64,000 nucleotides of DNA from Cornus controversa (Eukaryota; Streptophyta; Magnoliopsida; Cornales; Cornaceae), in contig CM048845.1 in assembly GCA_026545225.1 (NCBI GenBank), positions 55,900,033 through 55,964,032 of the forward strand. Direction: 5' to 3'. Shown piece after piece: positions 1 through 11,173 of the stretch (its first letter is position 1; each line of letters begins with the position of its first letter). The notes below the pieces were generated by a model. That model was not told where the DNA came from, ran no database searches, and saw nothing but the letters and a program-made list of their open reading frames with translations. Position numbers and translations under genes: made by a program.

Positions 1-254
1 GCAATTCTCAAATTTTCAGCCCTTTCCATCTTGCCAAAAATGTCTTCTGTCTGGTTCAAATCGAAGCCCTTGTAAAGTAGAGCAAACCCTTTGCCTTCAA
101 CGTTTTCCAAATCAAAGTTTAAAGCCTTCCGAAATGTAGAGAGAAGGGAGAGAGATGAAGTGGGAGCGTTAGAGAGAGAGAAAGAAAGAGAGAGAGAAGA
201 TGTAAATGATTCTATCTTAGCCCTCCTAGATATTTATCTTTTCTTGGAGCACAA
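1..254. other. Unassigned AT-rich flank with GA-rich tract
   Basis: No gene is recognisable. A purine-rich GA tract lies at about 139-200, of the kind often seen in plant leaders and LTR regions. The short open frames here have no family resemblance I can name. Confidence 0.4.
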
Positions 255-939
255 AATGACTAAAAGGCCCCTGAGTCACTTAACGTACCGTTCCGACCTC
301 CGTTTTTGATTTCGAAAGCGGCTATGACACCAAAATCGTTTCCTTAACTCTCTAAATATTTCATTTGGTCTATAACCAAAAATAATATTTTGCCATAAAT
401 TTTTCGGATTCCCAAGCCCACCCGGACTGCATCCAGGGGCCCTGTTGCCTAAAAAGTCAACTTCTCCAAATATTCCCAAAACATTTCTAAACCTTAAAAC
501 AACTTTCCAAACATGTTTTCCACAATTAAAACAGGCTAAACATCATTTAAAATGCAATTAGGGTAAAAATGATGCTTAAAATGGAAACCAATCAAAATTG
601 GATCCTATCTCTACACCTTCCCAAGTAACCAAAATGCTCCTTGTCACTTAACGTATCTTCCCAGCCTTCGTTTTCGATTCTAAAAACTTCTACGGTTCTG
701 AAATCATTCCTTACCTCTTATAATATTTTAAGTAGTTTAAATTCAAAAATAATTATTTTCTAAAATATATCTGATTTCCTAGGTCCATCCAAACATTCCC
801 CTAATTTCCTCAGACCCTTAAACAAGTCCCTAAACATGCATTTCATATTTAAAGCATGCATATAATCATTTAAATCACTTATATGATAATAAATGAAAAT
901 AAAAAAGAAAACTGGTCCAAAATGGTCATGGTCTTTACA
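255..939. repeat. Two diverged direct copies of a noncoding unit
   Basis: About 255-616 and 617-939 read as diverged copies of one another. Both begin with an AAATG(A)C...CTTAACGTA block followed by a CGTTTTCGATT-like block, share a middle ATAACCAAAAATAAT-like stretch, and end with a CCAAAATTGGATC / CCAAAATGGTCATG block followed by CTCTACAC or CTTTACAC. No coding potential is seen. The style resembles noncoding parts of gypsy LTRs, but no LTR ends are visible, so the element type is open. Confidence 0.55.
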
Positions 940-957
940 CCCCCGCAATTAGTTTGT

Positions 958-1500
958 AGTGGTTTAATATTACATGAGAAAATTTTTCAACTTATGCTTT
1001 GTATTTAACAAATTAATGAAAAGCCTCATGTTTAAAATGCATGGGATAGATCTATGTGTATTTAGAATAGTTATCAACAAAGAGAATAATATTTGGATCC
1101 TCTAAGGGAATAAGATAGACAAAACTATTCATCAGAGTGAACTAATTCCAAAGGCATAAAAGAAACTGAAGTAGATAATGAAAAAGACTAGCAGCTACTT
1201 TTGCCTAAAGGACATGAATCACAAAACATTTTATTTTTTGTAGAACCTTGCGTAAGTAAGGAATTAGTTGAGAACAAACGATTCAATATTGGAGCTGCTG
1301 GATGACCTAAAAATTGATGCCAAATTAGAGTTGATACTCTTTCCCCTACAAATGCAAAAGCTCTTTTATTCGGAGTGCCACAAGGAAGTTGACGAGTATA
1401 AAGCCCATTTTCACTCTTACCGCAAAAAAGCATCTGTCCCATTTTGGTGTCCTTTGTACAAAAACCATCAGCATTAAAAACAATGTAATAGTCATTATCC
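958..1500 (-). pseudogene. Copia GAG-pre-integrase and integrase N-terminal remnant
   Basis: The minus strand encodes the GAG-pre-integrase module: LYTRQLPCGTPNK, then WHQFLGHPA, ILNRLFSTNSLL and CDSCPLGKSS. In copia polyproteins this His/Cys region starts the integrase zinc-binding domain. Downstream, in broken frames, come PLELVHSD and GSKYY...FVDNYSKYT-like residues of the integrase core, with in-frame stops. Homology fades near 958. In the polyprotein, integrase would insert the cDNA into chromosomal DNA; this copy keeps only its first part. The assignment rests on motif order and is secure; the exact truncation point is not. Confidence 0.85.
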
Positions 1501-2002
1501 TAAAAAAATTAATGAACAAATAGCAAATTTTGGATAATAGATGGACAATGTAAGATGTTATTGAGTTGAAACTTAGAGGAAGAATGGTTAAATGAACTAG
1601 AACCAATGTGATTTATTTTCAAACCTGCACCATTACCAATCACAACATGATCGGATCCTTGGTACTCATCATGTATGGAGAGAATGACAAGATCCGATGC
1701 GATATGAATATAAGCTCCACTATTAGTAATCCAAGTTTGATTATTTGGTAGAGAAAAAGTTAAAACTACATAGCGGTAAATTCCTTTGTCAGAACACGTC
1801 CTTCATAAGAATGGTCCATTATATGATAGCACTTGATTGTTGAATGTCCTATGCGGCTATAGATTTGGCAAGTAGGCCATGTCTGATTGGGAGTAAAAAA
1901 TGAGACCTTTGTAGAAGGTCGAGAAGAGTCAAAATGATGATGGAAATTTGAATTTTTTAATTGTTATGATTGACCACCAGTACGAGTTTGAGGAGAACCA
2001 CC
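1501..2002 (-). pseudogene. Copia protease-region remnant with Asn for catalytic Asp
   Basis: The minus strand reads NQTWITNSGAYIHIASDL, then VVIGNGAGLKINHIGSSS and LNNILHCPSIIQNLLFVH, which is the copia aspartic protease and its trailing region. The catalytic motif is normally D-T/S-G-A. Here it is NSGA, with the Asn codon at 1722-1724, a change of the GAY to AAY type. A frameshift separates this from the GAG-pre-integrase frame. The upstream part, toward 2002, leads into the CACTA insertion, and the gag reading continues after 18895. The protease would have cleaved the gag-pol polyprotein; this copy should be inactive. Confidence 0.8.
2000..2002. other. CACTA target-site duplication, left copy (ACC)
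   Basis: ACC immediately precedes CACTACAAG and is repeated directly after CTTGTAGTG at 18895-18897. Three bases is the known CACTA duplication length. Confidence 0.9.
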
Positions 2003-2230
2003 CACTACAAGAAAAATGAGTTTTAACAACGTGTAATTGACGACATGCATAAAAGTAAGTCGTGTTAAAGCAATTCTTAAGGTTCATGTTTTGGACACCT
2101 TTTTAAATGTTAAAAATAGGGTTATTTTAACGACTTGCAATTAATTGCTGAATCAATTTTCATTTAACGACCTATATTTTATCTTAGGACGACGTGTTTG
2201 TTATATCGTCAATATAGGGCCAAAAATTCA
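2003..2230 (+). promoter_or_regulatory. CACTA 5' terminal and subterminal repeat region
   Basis: After the terminal repeat there are several copies, in both orientations, of an ACGAC-containing motif with TTAACGAC or TGCAT-like neighbours (for example near 2040, 2130, 2166 and 2190). In En/Spm elements such subterminal motifs bind the TnpA-type protein and are needed for excision. The binding role here is inferred from that family. Confidence 0.75.
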
Positions 2231-2811
2231 GCAATTCCCTCCAAATTTAATTCCTGCGTGCTGCCACTAATACATAATTGATGTTTCTCTACACTGGCGC
2301 ACACATCTTTTCCTTTGATCGCTTGTTATTCCCATTGTAAACCCTAGCTTGCAACGATTATGGGTAAAGTAATTCGACACTTTGATCATTTACTCTTTCC
2401 ATTGTAAACCCTAGGTTTCAACAATTCTTGGTAGAGTACTTTGACTCATGAATGTACTGTGATTTCTTCTCTAATCTACACTGTCAAGGAACTATATCAG
2501 GCAAAAGAGAGGTCTTCGTCAAACCTGTAACAACCAAGCGTGTGTTTATGTGTGGAATTTGGATTTTCTCACCGAATCGATAAAGAGCCCCTTCTTAATC
2601 GATTTCCCACCGGACCGACATAATAGTTATCATGAAAAGGGATGAACAGAAGCAAAATTGGAGGGTTTCGTGATTGGTATGACACCTTCTTCTTCTCCTT
2701 CTATTTTTATTTTTATTAAATTTTTATATTGGAGAATTTGGGCGTTGGACACAATTGTGTCGACATGAGTATATGGAGGAGAATAGGAATAAGAAATCCA
2801 TATAATACATA
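2231..2811. other. CACTA interior, no gene recognised
   Basis: Contains two copies of a TTCCCATTGTAAACCCTAG-like sentence near 2330 and 2397, so a short local duplication, and a pyrimidine-rich stretch near 2690. No coding frame can be supported. Confidence 0.4.
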
Positions 2812-3250
2812 TGAAGCTTCAAATACTTCTTATACTTAGTGTTTTTGAATCAATGGTTGATTTAGAATCCATTTTGATTTAACAAAATACCCCATTCTTT
2901 AGTTTCAGCAAATAATTTGCCCTTTTAGTGTGAATTTTGATTGAGTTCAACCCAAGTTTACTTCTTGTTTCTTTTTCTCTTATGTTGTGATGCATCATTT
3001 CCTCTGTTTATTGACTGTTGCTTTGTTGTTTTGTTACTAGTTCCAGTTTTCTACTTTGTAGTTTAGCTACTGGTTTTAGTTTTTTGTTTTGTTGTTTAGC
3101 TATTGGTTCTTGTTTTCTTTATATGGTTTGGCTTATCTTATTGATTGGTGCTGCAGTATGTACCAATTCTGTATTTATCTTATTTTCTGTATTTGTCACT
3201 CTAAACAACTAGTTTAGTTTGTTTGAACTAACATCTTAAAATAATTAAAA
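2812..3250 (+). repeat. CACTA-internal direct repeat, copy 1
   Basis: This stretch is repeated at about 5813-6250, some 3.0 kb downstream, in the same orientation and order: CTTCTTATACTTAGT, AATCAATGGTTGATTTAGAATCC, GTTTCAGCAAATAATTTGCCC, then a run of TTTTGTTGTTTAGCTA-like sentences and GAACTAACATCTTAAAATAATT. Small indels and substitutions separate the two. It is noncoding. Confidence 0.85.
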
Positions 3251-5812
3251 AATCATATGTTGAGTGAATCGTAGGAATAACTAAGGTCAGTGGGTGACTG
3301 TTGGCCATTTAGATAAATGCTTATATACTAGTAATAGATTGGTTACTAGTGAGTGTAGTTTGTTTCAGTCTGTTTCAAAGTAGTATTTTGATTAATGATT
3401 TCTAAATCAGAATGTCCTTATATTGATATATGCATTTATTAGAAGTAGAGTTTTTTGTTGGCTATGCCCCGTGTACTGATGTGTTTGTTCTTTTAATGTC
3501 AAAAGATGGTTCTGTCCCTTAAAATGTCTTAATTATGCAGTTTTGTAGCTACAATGACATATATGACATTGGGAAAATTACATGTGGCATTTCTTATCCT
3601 AAATTCTAGAATGATTATGTAGCTGATAAAATTATCTATGCACTCAACTGTCCTATACTTGCATACTCCAAAATTTAAATTTAAGATGATACACGTGCCA
3701 CTTTAGGACATAGCCAAATGATTGGCTACTTTTAAAGGCATTACAAGACAAAGAGTTTACTAGTAGCCTTATTCTTTCATCTTATAGCTATTGATGAATC
3801 CTATCCTTATATTTATGTGAGTGAGTGTACATCATTCTGAGTGTGACAATATGGAGTGAGAAACAATTGAGGAAACTAATACACTCTTGAGTACTGCACC
3901 AAAGAAAAGCCCGACTGAGTCATTTGTGTGTGTGCCCTTTTTAGAGAGAGAACAGAGAATGAAAATCAAACTAAAAAGGGTTATCACCATTTCAGGGGTT
4001 TCTGTTGTGCATAGAGACCTTTAGAGAAAGAGAGTATGAGTTGGGTCTGTATATATAACACTCGAAATGGGTTCTAGGATTCGGGGTTTTAGAGAGAAAA
4101 AGAGAGAGAGAGAAATTGAGTTTAGAGAGAGAGAAATTGAGTTTAGAAGCTATAATTGAAGCTCAAATGAAGCAATTCATGAGTCCAAAATCTGCAATGG
4201 TATGAGGTGCTGATGCTAATCAAAGAAAAAGAACATAAATCTCAAATGGAAACCACTTCTACGTTGAGCTGCTATTTGGGTCTGAACTCTTCAGTTATGT
4301 TACTGCAGCATTGTGAGAATGTATGTAGATCCTTGAGCACGATTCAGGTATAATCTCACTTGTTTTATCACGTTAAAATCAAAAGTAGCACTAAATAGAA
4401 CTCTTCTTTGAAACTCCTTCACATTTATTGTTCAGATTTGTTTCATGACTTTAGCATCTTAGTGATTAGCTTCTAAGTTGTTTAATGTGCTTGTATATGA
4501 ACCATCTGATCTCTATGTGTTTAAATTTCTAAGCTTTAGCATCCATGTCTCCATTCATTTATGACATACACTAACCTAATTATGAGTTGATTTAGATAGC
4601 TATTGAGTATTGAAGATGTGAATTCTGTTTAAACTCAATTTTTGCTTTCAAGTTGCATATTGGTCTACAATCTGTCTTGAGGAGCTTCTGAGCATCATCT
4701 TAAATTGTTTGCATATGCATTTGATCATTTTAGAGGTATTTGTACTGTATTAGAACCAAATTTTGAGTCAGCTAATCAGAATCACATTTCAGCCTAATAT
4801 TGCTGTTAAAAAATCATTTTGGGGTCTCATCTATTTTGAAAGTTCTCTGGCCAGCCTCTTATGATTTAGATAAATGTGTTTTGTTGTATATGAGCTTAAT
4901 CTTCTGAATAGAAGCTGAGATATGGACTGATTTAAATTTTTATACCCTAAAACCCCATATGTATGCTTTATTGTGCAGTTGTCAGTTATATAGACCTCTG
5001 TTCAACTGGTCTTGATCTACTGATCATTAAATTGACTTAATCTGATTTACTTATGATCTTGTGCCCCATTTGAGTTGAGATTGCCTAAAAATGTATAGCT
5101 AAAATCTATTCATCACTTGAGACAGCACTGTTCATTGTTGTCATTTGTTCTATTACTGATAAATGTCTCAAAAAGGAGCAAAAATGTTTTTAATTGATTT
5201 CTGAGGTGTCATTTGAGTTTAGGCGAGTGTATTTGATTGTTTTAATAGTGTTTGTGAAGTACTAAAGTTGTGTTTGCCTCTGCATTAACATCTGAATTTC
5301 TAAAGCTCTTTTTTTATAAAAAAAAAAAAAGGAAAAGAAAAAAATATAGATTGTCACAAAGCATATTATGCGCTTGCTTCTACTGTTTGGTGCTTGTAAA
5401 GTTAGTTATGATTATGAGCATGTTAAAATGCATAACCTAAGCCTGCTATACTTTTACAATCTCAAAATTATCTTTGTTTCACATTTTTAGCACCTAACAG
5501 CTTGCTGCTACAATGATTATAGCCAAAACTGCCCAAGAAATTGTCTGCATTGATTAGAAAAATATCTTTGGGTGCCTTTCATTATGTAGCAATATGGTGT
5601 GTCATGCATAATTTCATAGTTTAAGTTTGTCTACAATCATTACTTTTCTATAGTAAGTTCAGGTTCAAACCAGGTCTACATTGTCAGATTGCTGCTCCAT
5701 CATTTTGCTTAGTTGAATCTGTCTAAAACACGTGTTGATTATATTTACTGCTGCAGTATCTTTTGAATTGTATTTATTATCTGATTGTTGATGTCTTGTT
5801 ATAATTGTATGA
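3251..5812. other. CACTA interior, no gene recognised
   Basis: AT-rich sequence between the two direct repeats. It holds a GA microsatellite at about 4095-4145 and a poly-A run near 5318-5345. No frame above background and no family motif is seen. It may be intronic or captured host sequence, but nothing proves that. Confidence 0.4.
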
Positions 5813-6250
5813 TGCTTCAAAAACTTCTTATACTTAGTTTTTTTTTAATCAATGGTTGATTTAGAATCCATTTTTGATTTAATAAAATACCCCCTTCTTT
5901 GGTTTCAGCAAATAATTTGCCCTTTTTTATGAATTCTGATTGAGTTTGATAGTTTATTTCTTGTTTCTTTTTCTCTTATGTTGTGATGCATCATTTCCTC
6001 TATTTTTTGAGTGTTGCTTTGTTGTTTAGCTGTGGTTCTGGTTTTTTGTTTTATAGTTTAGCTACTGATTTTGGTTTTCTATTTTGTTGTTTAGCTGGTG
6101 GTTCTTGTTTTCTATGTATATGATTTGAATTATCTTCAGTTAGACTTTGATTAATTGGTTCTGTAGTTTATGTGCCATTTCTGTATTTGTCACTCTAAAC
6201 AATTTATTTAGTTTGTTTGAACTAACATCTTAAAATAATTAAGAAAATCA
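5813..6250 (+). repeat. CACTA-internal direct repeat, copy 2
   Basis: Second copy of the unit at 2812-3250, in the same orientation. The duplication must have occurred within the CACTA element or its progenitor. Confidence 0.85.
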
Positions 6251-9200
6251 TATGTTGACTGAATTGGAGGAATTACTCAGGTCAGTAGTGACTATTGGCC
6301 ATTTAGTTAAATGCTTATATATTAGTAATTAAGTAGGTAAAATGCAGTAATTGTGCTTTACATACATATAGATAACCATAATATACATAACCATAAGAAA
6401 TGAAGACACTCACGCCTTTGCCTTCTGCTCATGGGCAATCCCAAGACAAACCATAATTACCTTCAACATTACTATATCTTTTCAGAAACCGTAAACCCCC
6501 AACTTAGTTGCTGCATGAACGAACATCAATGATCAACTTTATTTCAATGGTCTGATGACCTTAACTTTGAACTAGTACATAAATATCTGAGTCTGAAAAT
6601 TTTGCATGTGTTGTTATATCAAACTAGTAAACAAGTTCTTGGAGAAGTTTACTCCAATTAATATTGACTAACTTTTATTTTAATTAGAAACTATTTCTCT
6701 TGTATGGTTGGGTAGTTTTAAATAATATTTTTGGTTTTAGAGTGTCCTCCATACCAGCACATTAATTATTGGATACATCCTTGTCAAAGAATAAGAAATT
6801 GGGAATTTTTCGATTGCAAACCTAATAAATTAATCTCTTCACCTATGAGTTGCCAAACAAGGAATGAAGATTTCATCTACCAAATCATTAGAATGAAATT
6901 ATTTTGTTGTCACCTAACCTAATGGTAGAAAGAATGCGACTCTATTTATGCAAATTAGAGACAATCAATTTTATTTACTTAGACTGCTCTTGTAAATAAT
7001 AACTGACAAAGGAAATCATTCCATGCAACTATTTATGAAGCACACTTTTATGTTCAATTATTTTTAAGGAATTATCTTACATTAATTGGTATTTTATAAA
7101 GTGTTAAACTATATTAAACCCCAAGGCAGGGCATGCTAATATGTAGAAAACAATGCTACATAAAAAATATTATGTACCCTAGTTATGGGTAAACATCATC
7201 TTCAAAAACTTGTATTGAACCATTATTTGCTGATTTTTGGAAAAAGAAGAGCAAAAGATATAGTGAAAATTTAAAATCTTAAGGGAACTTGTGGTTTGAG
7301 AAGTGGAGGATTGAGCTTTTCATTGTTGTTCTACTTTTCAAATCACTAGGTAAGGGTTTACAATTTTTCATGGAATGTTATTAATATTATTTTTAAATTG
7401 AAAAAGGAGTTTCTGATTATGCGACTGAGCCAATATTTAGGATTTCCACCATATATTGCTACTAATTAATTTGTTACATATTTCAATTATTTAGAATGTT
7501 TAGAAATTCCACCATTTATTCTTTGACTTTTGGTCCCTCCAATATAGCTACTTTGTATTTGGTGGATATGGGGGTTTCACATAGTTTTTTGATGTTAATC
7601 CTTGGGGTATGCCCCAAGTAAAAATGTATAGCATTTTGCTAAACCCTATAAAATAAAAAATAAAAATATCTCCTCACTGTCAAGTGATAGAGGATCTATA
7701 AAGAAAGTTCATTTTGATTTTTTAATTGATGACAGAAAAACTTTAAAGCCTAAACATTTATATAGTTCTACTAGGCAGCAAGGCTCTGTACTCCAAATTC
7801 TTTTATATTCTTAAATTTCTATTTTCTTGTTCAAGCTCTTTCTCTACACTGTGGTCACTTTAGATTAACTTTTAGCTTACTCTACATAGTTAAATTGTTT
7901 TGTCACGCCACATGCCTTTGTTTTTAAATTGGAGTAACTTCTTCTATTTGTGCTTATAATTGGTCTCATCATCTAATGCCAAGATGTTTAAATTTTCTTT
8001 CTTTTTTTATTAAATAAAAGGTAGAATGATGTGGTGTGAATGGAAAAAACAAATGAATATGCTAAATATGCAACAACAAAAAAAAAGTGTTGGTGTACAC
8101 TTGTTAATCTCTTCATAGAACTTTTGAACCAAGTATTGCTTAAAGATGATATGAACTTTTTAAATCATCTATTTTTGAATGTGCTTATTCCCAAATAATT
8201 TTGTTTGCTGCAAGAGTTTTTCACTATTTATGAGTTTTATTTTTGACTCTCTTCTTCCTTTTTTTTTAATTGTGAATTTTGTTTTAACAGGCCAAAGATG
8301 ACTTACAATAGCCCAAAACAAACAACTACTGCAACTTTAATTGTGAGTTTCTATCAACTTCCTTTTTGTTCATTCTTTTGCTCTCTCTTTCTAGTAATCA
8401 TACCTCCATGTGCTAGGGGCTTGTTATGGGTGTGCGTTTGCCTTTTCTTCCATAAATAAAAATAGTATATTTGTTCCATGATATGAATCATGATTTTGAT
8501 TTTAACATATTCTTATACAGAATTTGATTGGGTGGGGTTGTCATAATTATTCTTCTTTGCGTGTTCACTAATTTGCTTAAAACAAAAGACAATAGGAAGA
8601 ACACAATTCAGTTTTGAATTTGCTAAAAAATCTACTCAGTAATACCCCAAAAGACATGTTTATTTCATACTTGTATTGCCCAAGTGATATGTGTGTGTGT
8701 GTGTGTGACTTTGGATGTATGGATAGTTCATTTCTTGATAGATGTCGATCCTTATGAATTTTGGACAATGATAGTCTTATGTGAATGAACATTGAAAACT
8801 GCTCTGTCTTAAATGCTCTATTGATGATTGATCATGCTAAGTATTTCTATCTTTCTTCCTTGGAACTTAAAGTAGAGTTTGATCTAATGTAAAACTGTCT
8901 TCGTTATTACTAACTTTGTACAAGCTACCTATGGTTCAAATATCGACTCATGCGACCTTCATTTACAGTATTTTCCACAATGTCTATAGCCTTTGGAGTA
9001 GATTACTGAACCTACCTATTTTGCTCCAGTTGTTAAGTTAGTTTATGAATCCAAAACCTTCATCTAGCTGAATGGTTTAGAATTGATGACTCTTTGGCCT
9101 TATTGAGTCCTGTTGTCTAGTTAGGAGATAAAAGTCATATAGAGAATGTCTCCATTTGTTTTTATATGTATTGACATTTTGAAAATTTGTTCATCTTACT

Positions 9201-9464
9201 AATGGTTTGAATGAAGACGCCAAATTATATTAGTAGGCAATGGTTTCTGGATAAAAAGTCAGTTTTGTGAATCATATATAAACACTAGTAATTAGATATG
9301 TTCTGAGCAAATCCAGCTTATTATGTAAGCTTTTGCTGACTCGATTGCTTTCGAAACAGATTTAAAGATTCTAAACGGCTTAAGGGGTTATTCAAGAATG
9401 ATTTTGGAAAATTACACTTTTATAGAAACTGCAAGACAAGACCTGTTTCAAGATTTGTTCAATG
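6251..9464. other. CACTA interior, no intact gene
   Basis: AT-rich with a short GT repeat at about 8690-8707. One segment, about 8291-8341, has splice-like borders (polypyrimidine then AG before, GTGAGT-like after) and an open frame of 17 residues. It could be a small exon of a lost transposon gene, but that is speculative. Nothing else coding is recognised. Confidence 0.35.
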
Positions 9465-9469
9465 ATTAA

Positions 9470-10886
9470 TGATAGGCGTTGAATGTTACGCATTCTAGCC
9501 TCTTAACTTATGTATTTTATTCTCTTAGTGATAGATTATTTTGTTATTTTACTTTATTTTAGTGTTTTCCGTATTTTCAGGGCCTTAATGATTATTTCAG
9601 TTAAAACCGTGATTTTGGGCTTTTAAAGATGACATGCAAGATGGTTAGATAAAGTCTACATCAAAGGGATCCATTGAACTCCATATTTTAACTCAAATCA
9701 GCCCAAGGAAGAGGTTCAAGAGAATTATAGCTGCTTAAGAAGGTTTCGGGCCTGAAGCCCAAATCTGCGCATAATACAGTCTTAATCCCGTTTTGGAAAA
9801 CGGACCAGAAGTATTATTTCCGAGCCTCAAATTGACATAATTCTCTTCAAAGGTTGAACGAAATTTGATTCTGCACACTTTTGTATTTCACAAAAATTCT
9901 GTAAATCGGATTTCTAGTGGCTCAAAAGTTGAGCCGAAGTCAGCAGGAAAAATCCACCTGAGTAGTGCTACGGGAAAACCTAATTAATTCCTAATTGGAT
10001 TAGGACTTTGATGTATTCTCTTGGCTATTTAAAGTGACAAATTAGGGCTGTATTGGGGAGGCTTGGTAGTAGCTTTGAAGAGCTTTTGGAGTGGAGAATC
10101 ATTGGAGAACAAGGCGTATCATGAGCGGCTAGTTCAGCCACCAGGGTTTTGATGGAACCCTAACTAAACATCACTGGTTTGATTGTTCTAATTATTGGGG
10201 ATTTTTGTATTCATTCATATATTGTGTAATTTAGAGGATTCTTCTTATAGAATTGAGCAATAAAAGTCTTACAAATTCAGTTTCAATGATTTCTTATCTT
10301 ATCTTAGATACTTGATTATTGTTATTGAACTCGTCCCTCTTGTTTTCTGTGATTATTACACAATGGTTTTCATTGAATATATCATTAAAAGCTTTGATGG
10401 ATTATGCCTAGAGAAGATGAACCATACTGCACCTTAGATTAGAGTAGTTAGGCAGATGGCCCATGCCAATCGAAGATAGTCCATGACTTAGCCTTAATTA
10501 TATGTTATCCTCTTGATGGACGAAGGTGAGCTTGTAGCCACCGACACCACTTATGCATGATATGATGCCCCATAGTTAGTCCAATTGACCATTGATTGTG
10601 AAGTTAGTGGTGAAATCATACCCTAGACTTATCTTATATTCTCTACACTCCTTAGTTTCTCTTGCTTTTGTTCAATTGCTTCATTAGTTAATTTAGAATT
10701 AAAAATAAGAATTTATTTCTTTTAAATTTAATTAGAATTAGTCCTAACAATTCAACTCAGTCAGACCATAGTCCTTGAGGTTTGACACCCCTTTCGATAG
10801 CCCTATTCTGCAAGGAATTCGTTCTATTGCAAAGTGTGGTAATTTTTAATTGATATACTTTTTGAGTCACACTCACACACGAATCA
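9470..10886 (+). repeat. LTR family A, 5' LTR
   Basis: Starts TGATAGGCG and ends CGAATCA. A TATA-like CTATTTAAAG lies at 10025-10034 and an AATAAA at 10259-10264, giving a plausible U3/R/U5 layout. The region downstream of the AATAAA carries blocks shared with LTR families B and C (near 10457-10485, 10602-10625, 10770-10791 and 10810-10845). Confidence 0.93.
10025..10034 (+). promoter_or_regulatory. Putative TATA box of LTR family A
   Basis: CTATTTAAAG lies about 555 bp into the LTR and is conserved in the right LTR near 16031. It sits about 235 bp upstream of the AATAAA signal, as expected for a U3 promoter. Confidence 0.55.
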
Positions 10887-10891
10887 ATTTT

Positions 10892-10909
10892 TGGCGCCGT
10901 TGTCGGGGA
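10892..10909 (+). promoter_or_regulatory. PBS of the TR-GAG element
   Basis: TGGCGCCGTTGTCGGGGA lies five bases after the LTR end. This is the well-known Athila/Tat-type primer-binding sequence, by recollection of the family thought to pair with the 3' end of a tRNA-Asp. Confidence 0.85.
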
Positions 10910-11173
10910 CTGTCTATTTGATTGTTTGGATTTTTAGAATTAGTTCTAATTAGATTTTTAGTTTAGGAATTTTTTTTTATTTTTCTTTTATTTATTTTAT
11001 TTTATTTTTATTTTATTTTTTATTTCTTTTGTTTTCTTTTCAATTACTTATTAGTTTTATTTTATTCTTTAGTGTATAAATTTTATTTTTGCTACTAATC
11101 TAATTTTATTTTTTTTCTTTTCCGGTACTTCAACCACCATACCATTGAACAAGAGGAAGAGATTATTGACATC

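Noticed and set aside
3018..3212. Hydrophobic 64-residue frame in the CACTA interior
   Set aside because: It is made of repeated TTTTGTTGTTTAGCTA-like sequence and is not kept in the second copy of the repeat (5813-6250).
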